A stretch of 64,000 bases of DNA from Syntrophobacterales bacterium (GCA_023512475.1 JAILZL010000014.1:1-64000); one strand, 5' to 3'; numbered from the stretch's first letter, positions 17,164-25,681 are shown. Numbers and translations: made by a program. The notes: generated from the letters alone by a model not told the origin.

Positions 17164-17645
17164 AACTGCGGCGGCTGCTGCGATATTATTGGCTGAGGCT
17201 CATCCGGCTCCAGGGCGACCCCCGCAAGCTGGCCTGGGGGATGGCCCTGGGGGTCTTCGTGGGCATCACCCCCACCGTGCCCTTCCATATGGTGACGGTG
17301 CTCACCCTGGCGCCCCTGCTCCGGGTGTCAGTGGTCACCGCCTATCTGGGCATCTGGGTGATGAATCCGGTGACCATGGTGCCCTTGTATCTGCTGGCCT
17401 ATGAGGTGGGGGCCTGTCTGCTCCTCCCCGAAGGGCGGCTCCTGCTGCCGGAGGTCTGGACCTGGCGGAGCGCCCTGGAGGTCCTCTGGCGGGGGGGCTT
17501 GGCCCTGCAGGTGGGCGGGGTGATCATCGCCCTGCCGCCGGCGGTGGCCTCCTATTTCCTGACCCTGTGGGCCGTACGGCGCCAACGGCAGCGCCGCCGC
17601 GGCGGGACCGCCTGTGTCCAGCCCCTCACCCCGGACGCTTCTTGA
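17160..17645 (+). CDS. DUF2062-domain membrane protein
   Basis: A 161-residue protein of the DUF2062 family. After a basic N-terminus come LAWGMALGVFVGITPTVPFH, the family hallmark, then VVTAYLGIWVMNPVTMVPLY and a second pair of hydrophobic helices, ending in a very basic tail. The function of the family is unknown; members are small inner-membrane proteins often next to lipid or glycan genes. It overlaps the acyl-CoA ligase stop by four bases and the rsmA start by 32 bases. Confidence 0.93.
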   Translation: MKLRRLLRYYWLRLIRLQGDPRKLAWGMALGVFVGITPTVPFHMVTVLTLAPLLRVSVVTAYLGIWVMNPVTMVPLYLLAYEVGACLLLPEGRLLLPEVWTWRSALEVLWRGGLALQVGGVIIALPPAVASYFLTLWAVRRQRQRRRGGTACVQPLTPDAS

Positions 17646-18477
17646 GCGCCTGGGCCTCAGGCCCCGAAAATCCCTGGGGCAGCATTTCCTTACCCAGCCA
17701 AGGGTGGCTCAGCGCCTCGTGGCGGCCCTGGAGCTGACCCCCGAGGATGTGGTCCTGGAAGTGGGGCCGGGGCTGGGGGCCCTCACCCGGCCGTTGGCGG
17801 AAAAAGCCGGCCGTCTCGTGGCCCTGGAGCTGGATGCACGCCTGGCGGACTTTCTTCGCCAGGAATTCCAGGCCTCCCCCCAGGTCCTCATCCTCTGCCA
17901 GGATGTCTTATCCTGTGATTTCCCGGCCCTGGCCCGGGAGGCGGGGCGGCCCCTCAAGGTGGTGGGCAATTTGCCCTATCAGATCACCTCGCCTTTGCTC
18001 TTCAAACTGGCCCGGGAGCAGGAGGCGCTGGAGCGGGCGGTGCTCATGATGCAGCAGGAGGTGGCCCGGAGGCTGACGGCGGCGCCCGGCGGCAAGGACT
18101 ACGGCATCCTGAGCGTGCTCCTGCAATATCACTTCGCCCTGGAATCCCTGTTTTCCCTGGGGCCGGCGAATTTTTACCCCCCGCCCCAGGTGCAGTCCAC
18201 CGTGGTGCGCCTCAGGCCGCGGCCCTTTCAGCCGGCGGCGGTCGATGCGGAGCTGCTGCGGCGGCTGGTGCGCCTGGCCTTTGCCCAACGGCGCAAGACC
18301 CTGGCCAACAGCCTGGCGGCGGGGGCCGGGGAGCTGGGGCTGTCTCCCGCCCGGGTGCCGGAGCTCCTGCAGGCCGCAGGCATTGAGCCGCATCGCCGGG
18401 CCGAGACCGTCAAAGTGGCGGAGTTCGTGGCCCTGGCCAACCAGGTGGCCGCTTGCCGCAAGGCAAAGGGGGCGTAG
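17614..18477 (+). CDS. rsmA: 16S rRNA dimethyladenosine transferase
   Basis: A 287-residue KsgA/RsmA enzyme that dimethylates two adjacent adenosines near the 3' end of 16S rRNA in the 30S subunit. Hallmarks are KSLGQHFL (about 19-26), motif I VVLEVGPGLGALT, the acidic end of strand 2 LVALELD, and the catalytic NLPYQI (about 119-124). The C-terminal domain reads AFAQRRKTLANSL. The start is taken as GTG 17614, inside the end of the DUF2062 gene; a slightly later start is possible. Confidence 0.97.
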   Translation: MSSPSPRTLLERLGLRPRKSLGQHFLTQPRVAQRLVAALELTPEDVVLEVGPGLGALTRPLAEKAGRLVALELDARLADFLRQEFQASPQVLILCQDVLSCDFPALAREAGRPLKVVGNLPYQITSPLLFKLAREQEALERAVLMMQQEVARRLTAAPGGKDYGILSVLLQYHFALESLFSLGPANFYPPPQVQSTVVRLRPRPFQPAAVDAELLRRLVRLAFAQRRKTLANSLAAGAGELGLSPARVPELLQAAGIEPHRRAETVKVAEFVALANQVAACRKAKGA

Positions 18478-18481
18478 GGCG

Positions 18482-19354
18482 GTGGAGTATCTCTGGCTCA
18501 TCTTCGGGCTGGGCGCGGCCCTGGGGGATGCGGGCGCCGACGCCCTCATCAAGCGCCACTTCAGCCATCTCTCCCCCTACGGCATGGGTCTGACCCGCAC
18601 CCTGTGCGCCGCGCCCTTCCTGCTGGCCGCCTCTTTCCTGGTGGAGTGGCCCGCCTTTCATTGGCACCTGCTTCTGACCCTGGCGGCCCTGACGGTGCTG
18701 GAGGTGAGCTCCTCCCTGCTGTACATGGCCAGCCTGAAGACCTGCCACCTGTCCCTGTGCATCCCCTTTCTCTCCTTCACTCCGGTCTTCATTCTGGGGA
18801 CCGGCTGGCTGCTTCTGGGGGAGATGCCGGGCCGGATGGGTCTGGTGGGCATCGTGCTCATCGGGGTGGGCGGGTATATTCTCAGCCTGGGGACCGGGGT
18901 GCGGGGGGTGTGGGTGCCGGTGGCCGCCCTGTTTCAGAAGCGGGGCGCCCGCCTGATGCTGTTGGTGGCCTTTATCTTCTCCTTCACCGCCACCCTCTAT
19001 AAACTGGCTATCCTCCACTCCGGGCCGCTGTTTATGGGGATTGCCTATCCGTTGTTTTTCGGCGGCGTGATGCTGACGGGCTATCCCTTCAGCCGGGTGC
19101 GCCTGGGGGAGGCCCTCCGGGGCCGCGCCGTGTGGGGGATTTTACTGGGTCTGTGCGTGGTCACCAGCATCCTCTGCTTCACCTTCGGGGTGATGAGGGC
19201 GCCCACTGCCTATCTCATCGGGGTGAAGCGCCTCAGCCTGCTCTTCGGGGTGTTGGTGGGAGGCCTGTGGCTGCAGGAGCGGCCTTTCCTCCCCCGGCTG
19301 GCCGGGGTGCTCTTCATGGTGGGGGGCGCGGTGCTCATCGCCCTCAGAGGCTGA
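18482..19354 (+). CDS. EamA/DMT-family permease
   Basis: A 290-residue protein with about ten transmembrane helices in two repeats, as in drug/metabolite transporters. The first repeat holds FLSFTPVFILGTGWLLLGEMPG and the second SLLFGVLVGGLWLQERPF, which are the paired EamA signatures. I used the GTG at 18482, four bases after the rsmA stop, because the first helix (YLWLIFGLGAALGDAG) starts there; the longer frame simply overlaps rsmA. Substrate unknown. Confidence 0.88.
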   Translation: MEYLWLIFGLGAALGDAGADALIKRHFSHLSPYGMGLTRTLCAAPFLLAASFLVEWPAFHWHLLLTLAALTVLEVSSSLLYMASLKTCHLSLCIPFLSFTPVFILGTGWLLLGEMPGRMGLVGIVLIGVGGYILSLGTGVRGVWVPVAALFQKRGARLMLLVAFIFSFTATLYKLAILHSGPLFMGIAYPLFFGGVMLTGYPFSRVRLGEALRGRAVWGILLGLCVVTSILCFTFGVMRAPTAYLIGVKRLSLLFGVLVGGLWLQERPFLPRLAGVLFMVGGAVLIALRG

Positions 19355-19459
19355 GGCCCGGCCAGGGAAGCGGGGGCCACCGCTTTCGCTCCCCTGCCCT
19401 TGCATGGCCTCAGCTCCCGCACCACCCCTGGTCAGGTATGCTGAATATTGTGCAAGCCG

Positions 19460-20188
19460 ATGACGCCGCATGAACCCCGGACCTATCGCACCCGCATGGC
19501 CCGGGAGGGTCTGGTGGCCTTCCGGGTGGTGGTGCAGCAGACGGACCTCCTCATTCTGGCGGTTCGGGACCTGAGCCCCCTGGCCCGGCAGACGGCGGTG
19601 CAGGAGCGTTCCCGGCTGGAGAGCTACATTGCCGCTCACCCCGACTTCCTCAGCACCCTCACTCCCTGGCCCGAGGATCCCTTCGCGCCGCCGGTGGTGC
19701 GGGAGATGGTGGCCGCCGCCCGGGTGGCGGGGGTGGGGCCCATGGCGGCGGTGGCCGGGGCTTTGGCCGAGCGGGTGGGGCGGGCCCTGTTGGCCGCCAG
19801 CCCCGAGGTCATTGTGGAAAACGGCGGGGATGTTTTTCTGGCCCTCACCCGGCCGGCCACCGTGGCTCTGTACGCCGGGGCCTCACCTTTGAGCCGGCGG
19901 GTGGGTCTCCGGATCGCCGCCGAGGACACCCCTCTGGGGGTGTGCACCTCCTCGGGCACGGTGGGCCATTCCCTCAGTTTCGGCCGGGCGGACGCCGCCT
20001 GCGTGGTGGCGCCCACCGCCGCCCTGGCCGACGCCTTGGCCACCGCGCTGGCCAACCGGGTCCGGGCTCCCGGGGATATCGACCCGGCCCTGGCCTGGCT
20101 GGCAGACATCCCCGGGACCGTGGGCGCAGTGGTGGTGGTGGGGAAGGCTTTGGGCGCCTGGGGCCGGGTGGAGCTGGTGCCTCTGTGA
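19460..20188 (+). CDS. UPF0280 family protein (ApbE-like fold)
   Basis: A 242-residue protein of the UPF0280 family. It has a central segment ASPEVIVENGGDVFL and a glycine-rich stretch TPLGVCTSSGTVGHSLSFG followed by ADAACVVAPTAALADALATAL. This resembles the flavin-transfer protein ApbE, to which the family is distantly related. Its function is not established. The ATG at 19460 is used; a TTG twelve bases earlier is also possible and neither has a good ribosome-binding site. Confidence 0.9.
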   Translation: MTPHEPRTYRTRMAREGLVAFRVVVQQTDLLILAVRDLSPLARQTAVQERSRLESYIAAHPDFLSTLTPWPEDPFAPPVVREMVAAARVAGVGPMAAVAGALAERVGRALLAASPEVIVENGGDVFLALTRPATVALYAGASPLSRRVGLRIAAEDTPLGVCTSSGTVGHSLSFGRADAACVVAPTAALADALATALANRVRAPGDIDPALAWLADIPGTVGAVVVVGKALGAWGRVELVPL

Positions 20189-20260
20189 GCGTCGGGCCCG
20201 CCCCCGGGGGACGGCCCGGGCCGCCTGCGGCGCGCCGCCCCGCTGGCAGGCGGTGGGAAG

Positions 20261-20419
20261 GCACCCTGGTGGGAGGACCCCGGCCGATTCTGCCCGGCTG
20301 GCGAAGCCTCATCCCATGTAGGGGGCCGGGGAGGGTGGTTCGGGGGAGGGCAGGGGAAGGGAGTCTGGCATCCCCGGCCCCTTCCCCGCATGACCTTTTT
20401 CCACCACCCTTTAGGGGAC
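20261..20419 (+). repeat. Intergenic repeat copy A, with terminator-like hairpin
   Basis: This stretch is homologous to 25411-25558. Shared blocks in the same order are CTGGTGGGA, GGCCGATT, a pyrimidine-rich C-A-G-CTTGCC-like block, ATCCCATG-AGGGGG, TTCGGGGGAGGGCAGGGG and CCTTTTTCCACCACC. Copy A folds GGGGAAGGG (20353-20361) against CCCTTCCCC (20379-20387), ahead of the T-rich block. The hairpin arms differ from copy B yet pair in both, which implies selection on structure. It follows the UPF0280 gene on the same strand, so it may end its transcript. Confidence 0.75.
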
Positions 20420-20644
20420 TTGCGGCTCCTGGCGGCTTCCCGCGGCTTTTCTCGCCGGACAAGAACAGGTGCGCATCTGTGGGGTTCTGAGGCCTCACCA
20501 GGGGGCGCCTGCCGCCCGGTTGCGGAAGGGATAGGGTGGCGGACCGCCGCCTCTTTTGCCCCTTACCCCGCCGTAGGGCAATGGCTCCGCCGGCCCTTTC
20601 CCCGGCCTTGGTGCCGCCGCTCCCTCCTTTTTTCTTTCAAAAGA

Positions 20645-20676
20645 AGAATTTTTTTGCTATGTGAGAGAAAAATTCT
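20645..20676. promoter_or_regulatory. AT-rich inverted repeat upstream of the sensor gene
   Basis: Perfect 9-bp arms AGAATTTTT (20645-20653) and AAAAATTCT (20668-20676) are separated by 14 bases. The patch is strongly AT-rich in a GC-rich background and lies 45 bases before the sensor ATG. It could be an operator or an RNA hairpin in the leader; no clear -35/-10 pair was found. Confidence 0.45.
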
Positions 20677-20721
20677 CCTCCCTCTCCCGGCTGCAGGGAG
20701 CCTGCGATCCGGGCCAGCGCG

Positions 20722-22905
20722 ATGACGGCTGACACCGCACCTCCAGACAAAGAGGCGGGGGGTTCCTCCCCTGCTCCGGTGCCCCGGACGCTCCGCCGGG
20801 CCCTGGAGCTTCTGGCTGCCGGGATGGAGGAGGGCCCCTTCCTGCAGGAGGTCTGCCGCCTGGCGCTGGAGGCCGGCGGTGGGGCGGCGGTGATCCTGCT
20901 TCCCCGGGAAGGGAGGCTCAGGCCCGCGGCCTGGGCCGGATCCCTGCCCCCTGTTTTTCTCACCGCTTCTTTCAGCTTGACGGGTCCCCCGGAGCACCAC
21001 CCGTTCACTGAGGCCTACCAAACCGGCGTCGCAATCCGGGGCGACACCCTGGGCGAGGACGAGGCGGCGCTCCCCTGGGCGGCGGCCCTGCGGGAAGCGG
21101 AGCTGGATGCCTGCCTGGCGGTGCCGCTGCGGGTGGCCGGAAGGACCCTGGGGGTGCTGGCGATCCTGCAGCACGGCACAGATCGGCCCGGCGCCCCCTG
21201 GCAGGACTGGCTGGAGCTTGTGGCCGTCAGCGCCGCGGCCGGAATCGCAGCCCGCGGTCAGGGGGAGGAAGGCCCCCGGCTGCCCGGAGAGGGGGCGTCG
21301 GCCCCTGCCGGGGCTGCCCCGGAGGGCTGGCGGCAGTCGTGGGAGGACGACGCGGGGATCGGGAGGTTTGAGGCCCGCCTGCCGGGCTTCCGTCTCACCG
21401 CCGCCACTGGCGCCCTGGCCCGCATGTTGGGCTGGGAGGACCCGGAAACCCTGCTGCGGGAGTTCGTGCCGGCGGAGCGGGTGGCGGAGGCGGCGGCCTG
21501 GGAGCGCCTGCTGGCCCAAGCGGTTGGCGGCCGGGTGGCAGGCGCTGAGGTTCGCTTCGTCCGGCGGGACGGCCAGGTGGCCGCTGTGCGCCTGTGGGGC
21601 GGCTGGGAGGGGGCCCGGGAGGTCTTCGCCGGGGTGGCCGTGGACATGAGCCGCCTTCGGGAACTGGAGGAGGAGCTGGCCGGGCTGCGGAGGTCCCATC
21701 GCCTCCTGCGGGAGCAGCACCTGGGGGCGTCCCTTCTCTCCCAGGCGGAAAAGGAGAAGCTGACCCGGGAGCTGGCCCGGGAGCGGCAGGTGGCGGACGC
21801 GGCCCTGGCGGCCGGCGAGGCGGGGGTGGCGGCCTTCACCCGGGAGGGTCGGCTGACCCATTGGAGCCGAGGCTTGGAGGCTCTCACCGGCCTGACCCGG
21901 GAGGAGGTGCAGGGCAAGGAGCTGGCCTGGGTGCTGCCGGGGCTGAAGGACGCGCTGCCGTCCGGGGTGGGCGGAGGGCCCCGGCGGCTGCTCGACCCCA
22001 GCCGGCCGGTGCAACTCCATCCCGGGGCCCCCCTCGCCGGTTATGACGCCGTTCTGATCCCTTTGCGGGACCCCCGGGGGGAGGCCGACGGCGGCATCCT
22101 CGTGCTCCGGCACGCCCCGGAAGCCCCGGCTGCTCCGGAGCCTGCCCCCGGAAAGGAGAGCGGCGGCGTCCCGGGTCCCCCGCCCACCCCCGCGGCCCCG
22201 GGGGAAGATGCCCACCGCCTGCGGTTGGAGCGCCTGGAGGCCCTGGGAAGCCTGGCGGGCTCCCTGGCCCGGGACTTTGACCAGATTCTGGGGGTGATGC
22301 TGGGCTACACGGAGATGGCCCAGGCCGCCCTGCCGGAGGAGGATCCGGCCCGGCGCAAGCTGGACCAGGTGCTGAAGGCGGGCCGCCGGGGGCGGGAACT
22401 GGTGCAGCAGATCCTGGCCTTCAGCCGTCCCTGGGAACGGCGGCCCCCAGGTCCGGGGGCGCGGCCCGAGGATGCCGGGGAAGCGCCCGAAACCCTGCCT
22501 GCCCGACGCCGGGACCGGGGCCGGGTGCTCCTGGCCGCCGGGGAGGAGGGTCAACTGGATCTCTGGCGGGAGATACTCCTCAGCCTGGGCTTTGAGGTGC
22601 ACTGCGCCCGCAGCGGCCAGGAGGCCTTGGAGCTGTTCCGGTCACAGCCCCAGGCCCTGGATCTGCTGATTGCAGACCAGGACCTGGCGCCCGGCAGCGG
22701 CCTGGAGCTGGCCCAGGCGGTTCTGGCCATCCGTCCCGGCCTGCCGGTGATTTTGTGTCTGGACCCCTTGGATCTCCTGACCCTGGAGAAGGCCAAAGGG
22801 GCCGGCGTGCGGGACTTTGCCATGAAACCGTGGTCCTTGAGTGAATTGACGGCAGCCCTGGACCGGATTCTGCCCCCTCCCGGGCCGAGGGGTTTGGCCC
22901 CCTGA
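20722..22905 (+). CDS. Degenerate hybrid sensor: GAF, two PAS, HisKA-like helix, receiver; kinase-dead
   Basis: A 727-residue soluble protein. The order is GAF (about 25-180), PAS-like (about 205-310), a coiled coil (312-360), a second PAS (about 358-465), a Pro-rich linker, a HisKA-like helix pair (500-570) and a receiver (600-717). The phospho-accepting histidine is replaced: the usual AHDFNNIL reads ARDFDQIL, so Arg517 stands in its place. No HATPase domain lies between HisKA and receiver. The receiver keeps Asp652 and Lys702 but has Ala606-Gly607 where the acidic pair should be. It cannot act as a kinase. It lies 26 bases upstream of an equally degenerate NtrC-like gene and is probably its signalling partner. 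No good Shine-Dalgarno is visible. Confidence 0.85.
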   Translation: MTADTAPPDKEAGGSSPAPVPRTLRRALELLAAGMEEGPFLQEVCRLALEAGGGAAVILLPREGRLRPAAWAGSLPPVFLTASFSLTGPPEHHPFTEAYQTGVAIRGDTLGEDEAALPWAAALREAELDACLAVPLRVAGRTLGVLAILQHGTDRPGAPWQDWLELVAVSAAAGIAARGQGEEGPRLPGEGASAPAGAAPEGWRQSWEDDAGIGRFEARLPGFRLTAATGALARMLGWEDPETLLREFVPAERVAEAAAWERLLAQAVGGRVAGAEVRFVRRDGQVAAVRLWGGWEGAREVFAGVAVDMSRLRELEEELAGLRRSHRLLREQHLGASLLSQAEKEKLTRELARERQVADAALAAGEAGVAAFTREGRLTHWSRGLEALTGLTREEVQGKELAWVLPGLKDALPSGVGGGPRRLLDPSRPVQLHPGAPLAGYDAVLIPLRDPRGEADGGILVLRHAPEAPAAPEPAPGKESGGVPGPPPTPAAPGEDAHRLRLERLEALGSLAGSLARDFDQILGVMLGYTEMAQAALPEEDPARRKLDQVLKAGRRGRELVQQILAFSRPWERRPPGPGARPEDAGEAPETLPARRRDRGRVLLAAGEEGQLDLWREILLSLGFEVHCARSGQEALELFRSQPQALDLLIADQDLAPGSGLELAQAVLAIRPGLPVILCLDPLDLLTLEKAKGAGVRDFAMKPWSLSELTAALDRILPPPGPRGLAP

Positions 22906-22931
22906 GCGGGGCAGGCCAGGAGGTAACGGCC

Positions 22932-24305
22932 ATGTCATACGCCCCCATACGGAAAGCTCCTCTCCCCGAGCCCGGGATTTCTCCCGGCGGCGGGCAGGCC
23001 CGGGTGCTGGTCATCGAACCGGACGACCTCTTCCGGGAGTGGTTGGCGGACCTGCTTAAGGAGATGGGGCACCGGGTGGAGACCGCCGCCAGCCTGGCCC
23101 AGGGGGGGGCCAAGGCCGCTCAGGGCCTCTGGGATCTGGTGCTGGTGGATATGCGACTGCCCGACGGCAGCGGCCTGGAACTCCTGCCCCAGGTGCAGCG
23201 CCTGCCCCAGGCCCCCCGGATCTGCCTCATCGCCCCGGGGGACACGGCTTATGAAGAGGTGCCCAAAGCCGGGGTGGCGGGCGTGCTTCGCCGCAGCGCC
23301 TCCCTTAAGGAGACCCGGGCGCTTGTGACCCGGGCCCTGGCTGTCCCGGGTGCCGGGCGCTCCCCCGTGGCGTTTCTGCCCCTGAGGCTGGAGGAGGTGG
23401 TGGGCCGGAGCGCCGCCATGCGGCCGTGCTACGAAGTCCTGGCCCGGGCCGCCGGGGAGGAAGGCCCGGTCCTGCTTGTGGGGGAGGCCGGCACCGGCCG
23501 GGGTCTCTTCGCCCGCCTCCTGCATGCCCACAGCCGCCTGGGCCGCGGCCCCCTGGTGACCGTGTCCGCCGCGGCCCTGGGGGAGAACTCTCTGGCTCCG
23601 GCTTCCCCCTGGCCGGCCCTCAGCCGCCAGGCGCAGGGGGGCACCCTCTTCATCCGGGAGGTGGAGGCCCTGAGCCCGGAGTGGCAGCGGAGTCTGGCCA
23701 GCCTCCTGTCCCGGCGCCGGGCCGTCCCGGAGGCGGGCTTCCGGGTGGTGGCCGCCAGCTCCCGGGACCTGAGCGCCCTGGTCCGGGAGGGCGCCTTTCT
23801 CAAAGACCTGTGGGAAGAGCTTTCCGGGCTGACCATCTGCCTGCCGCCTTTGAGGGAGCGGGCCGAGGACATCCCGGAGTTGGCTTTCTTCCACCTGATG
23901 CGCCTCTGTCCCCCCGGAAACTGGAAAGGCCTGGCCCCGGATGTCCTGGAGGCGCTGGTGGCCTACCCCTGGCCGGGAAATGTGGCGGAGCTGGTGGCGG
24001 TGCTGCAGCAGGCCCTGCAGGCTGCGGGCGCGGAGCCGGTATTGCGGGCCTGGCATCTACCCCCGGAGCTGCGGCCGGCGCGGACCCCTGTCCCCGAAGA
24101 GGCGCCAGCCGGGGTGCAGGACCCCGGCCCGGCGGGGGTCAGCTTTCGGGAATTCCGGCGCCGGGTGTTGGCCCAGGCCGAGAAGGCCTATATGGAAGAT
24201 CTGATGACCCGGGCCCGGCACAACGTCAAGGAGGCCTGCCGCCTCTCCGCCCTCTCTCTGCCCCGGCTTTACGCCTTGCTGAAAAAATACCACCTGCGGG
24301 CCTGA
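22932..24305 (+). CDS. Degenerate NtrC-like regulator lacking Walker and GAFTGA motifs
   Basis: A 457-residue protein with receiver (23-140), AAA+ (154-380) and Fis-type helix-turn-helix (about 405-457, ending ACRLSALSLPRLYALLKKYHL). The receiver keeps Asp73 in LVDMRLPDGSG but lacks the switch lysine (LRRSAS). In AAA+, Walker A reads GEAGTGRG with Arg190 in place of lysine. Walker B reads GGTLFIREV with Arg242 in place of aspartate. The GAFTGA loop that contacts sigma54 is missing, and the arginine-finger segment reads FLKDLWEEL without its arginines. It cannot hydrolyse ATP or remodel sigma54 polymerase in the usual way, but the DNA-binding domain looks intact. The canonical regulator at 44551-45906 serves as an internal contrast. 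Confidence 0.88.
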   Translation: MSYAPIRKAPLPEPGISPGGGQARVLVIEPDDLFREWLADLLKEMGHRVETAASLAQGGAKAAQGLWDLVLVDMRLPDGSGLELLPQVQRLPQAPRICLIAPGDTAYEEVPKAGVAGVLRRSASLKETRALVTRALAVPGAGRSPVAFLPLRLEEVVGRSAAMRPCYEVLARAAGEEGPVLLVGEAGTGRGLFARLLHAHSRLGRGPLVTVSAAALGENSLAPASPWPALSRQAQGGTLFIREVEALSPEWQRSLASLLSRRRAVPEAGFRVVAASSRDLSALVREGAFLKDLWEELSGLTICLPPLRERAEDIPELAFFHLMRLCPPGNWKGLAPDVLEALVAYPWPGNVAELVAVLQQALQAAGAEPVLRAWHLPPELRPARTPVPEEAPAGVQDPGPAGVSFREFRRRVLAQAEKAYMEDLMTRARHNVKEACRLSALSLPRLYALLKKYHLRA

Positions 24306-24370
24306 GGGCCCGGCAGCCGTTGCCACGGAAGATCATTCCCGCTACACTGGAGGCGGGAGAGGTGGAAAAG

Positions 24371-25345
24371 ATGCGCAGCAGATATCTGGCTCAGGCGGCG
24401 GCCCTGGCGGCGGCGGCCCTCATGATGGCCGCCTGCAGCAAAAAGCCGGATGCCCCGGTGCGGGCCCTGAAGCAATCGGAAATCGCCAAACTGCAGCGGA
24501 TCTACGGGCCCGGGAAGATGGAGGCCCCCTCCGAGGATCTCCAGGGGTTGCTCCCCCTGCGGCAGGAGGCGTTGGGGGACATGCTCCTGAGGAAACGGGA
24601 GTATGACAGCTCCCTGGTGACCTATCTCCAGGTTCTGGCCGAACAGCCCGAGCGCCATGACATCCGCTACAAGCTGGGGGTGGCGCTCCTCCTCACCGGC
24701 CAGTACGAGGCGGCCCGGCAGGAGTTCTCCCGGGTGCTGGCGGCCCAGCCCCAGATGCTGGAGGCCCGGGAAGGTCTGGGGCTGGCGTATCTCCAGGAGA
24801 AAAAGAACCCCGAGGCCATTCAGGAATTCCGCCAGCTGGTGGCCCAGGACCCCGCCCGGGGCAAATCCCGCTATCTGTTGGGTTTGGCCACCTTGCTCTC
24901 CGGACGCCCCCGGGAGGCCATCCCGGAGCTGGAGGCGGCCAGCCGGCTGGAACCGAAAAACCCCCTGCCGTACGCCGCGGTGGCCCAGGCCTATCTCGAC
25001 CTGAAGAATTACTCCCAGGCCCTGACCTGGGTGAAACGGGGCCTGGAGCTCGACCCGAACCACAAAAAGCTCCACCATCTCCAGGGGCTGGCCTTGGCCG
25101 GCCAGCAGCGCTATGACGAGGCCTTCGTCGCCTTTCTCAAGGCCGGGGATGAAGCCCAGGCCTACAACAACGTGGGCGTGCATTTTTATCTGGACGGCAA
25201 ATACGAAGAGGCGGCCAAGTGTTTCCAGAAGGCCCTGGAGCTCAGGCCCACCCACTACCAGGAGGCCAAGGTCAATCTGGATAGGGCCCTGGAAAAATTG
25301 CAGAGCCAGATGTTGGAGGGGGGCAAAAAAGGCAAGGCCAACTGA
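24371..25345 (+). CDS. TPR-repeat lipoprotein (TadD/NlpI-like)
   Basis: A 324-residue protein with a lipoprotein signal (LMMAACSKKP, lipid-accepting Cys22) followed by about seven tetratricopeptide repeats from about residue 55 to 310, for example YEAARQEFSRVLAAQPQML and YEEAAKCFQKALELRPTHY. TPR lipoproteins of this type assemble envelope machines such as Tad pili (TadD). The ATG at 24371 has AGAGGTGG at good spacing; the longer frame upstream overlaps the regulator gene. It follows the degenerate NtrC-like gene by 65 bases on the same strand and may be a target or partner of it. No other pilus gene is visible here. Confidence 0.9.
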   Translation: MRSRYLAQAAALAAAALMMAACSKKPDAPVRALKQSEIAKLQRIYGPGKMEAPSEDLQGLLPLRQEALGDMLLRKREYDSSLVTYLQVLAEQPERHDIRYKLGVALLLTGQYEAARQEFSRVLAAQPQMLEAREGLGLAYLQEKKNPEAIQEFRQLVAQDPARGKSRYLLGLATLLSGRPREAIPELEAASRLEPKNPLPYAAVAQAYLDLKNYSQALTWVKRGLELDPNHKKLHHLQGLALAGQQRYDEAFVAFLKAGDEAQAYNNVGVHFYLDGKYEEAAKCFQKALELRPTHYQEAKVNLDRALEKLQSQMLEGGKKGKAN

Positions 25346-25410
25346 GAGCCACCCCGGGTGCCGCCTTATCAAAGACCCCTAGCAGGCTGGTGAAAAACAC
25401 CCCTCCCGGA

Positions 25411-25558
25411 CATCTGGTGGGATGAGATTGGCCGATTTTACCAGCTTGCCCAAGGCAAATCCCATGCAGGGGGTTGGGAGGGGTTCGGGGGAGGGCAGGG
25501 GGCTGTGACCCCCTGGTTCTTTTCCCGAACAACCTTTTTCCACCACCTGCCAAGGGAC
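25411..25558 (+). repeat. Intergenic repeat copy B, with terminator-like hairpin
   Basis: Second copy of the element at 20261-20419, in the same orientation and again just downstream of a plus-strand gene. Here the hairpin is CAGGGGG (25496-25502), loop CTGTGA, CCCCCTG (25509-25515), followed by GTTCTTTT. This is a plausible intrinsic terminator for the TPR gene. Flanking blocks TTCGGGGGAGGGCAGGGG and CCTTTTTCCACCACC are nearly identical to copy A, while the hairpin arms are different. Confidence 0.75.
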
Positions 25559-25652
25559 ACGGGACCGGCGCCCGCCAGGGACCCCCGGAGGGCCGGCCCC
25601 GTGCCCGGGTCTGCTTTGGAAAGGCGCAGCCAAAAATCTTTCTGGGGTCCCC

Positions 25653-25681
25653 TTGACAATTATAATATACTAAATTAGTAT
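25653..25681 (+). promoter_or_regulatory. Promoter of the isc-like operon
   Basis: A perfect TTGACA (-35, 25653-25658), a 17-base AT-rich spacer and TAGTAT (-10, 25676-25681, 4 of 6). It overlaps the palindrome at 25666-25682. The ATG of the TusA-like gene lies 35 bases further on with GGAGG in between. Confidence 0.75.

Larger units (their letters stand above)
20189..20721. other. Intergenic region with repeat copy A and an AT-rich dyad
   Basis: A 530-base gap without a supported gene. It contains repeat copy A (20261-20419), then about 200 GC-rich bases, then an AT-rich patch with a 9-bp inverted repeat about 45 bases before the sensor gene start. All open frames inside are short and low complexity. 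Confidence 0.7.

Noticed and set aside
20563-22602. A 679-codon minus-strand open frame opposite the degenerate sensor
   Set aside because: Its composition is typical of an antisense frame and it has no motif. The plus strand shows GAF, PAS and receiver domains in frame.
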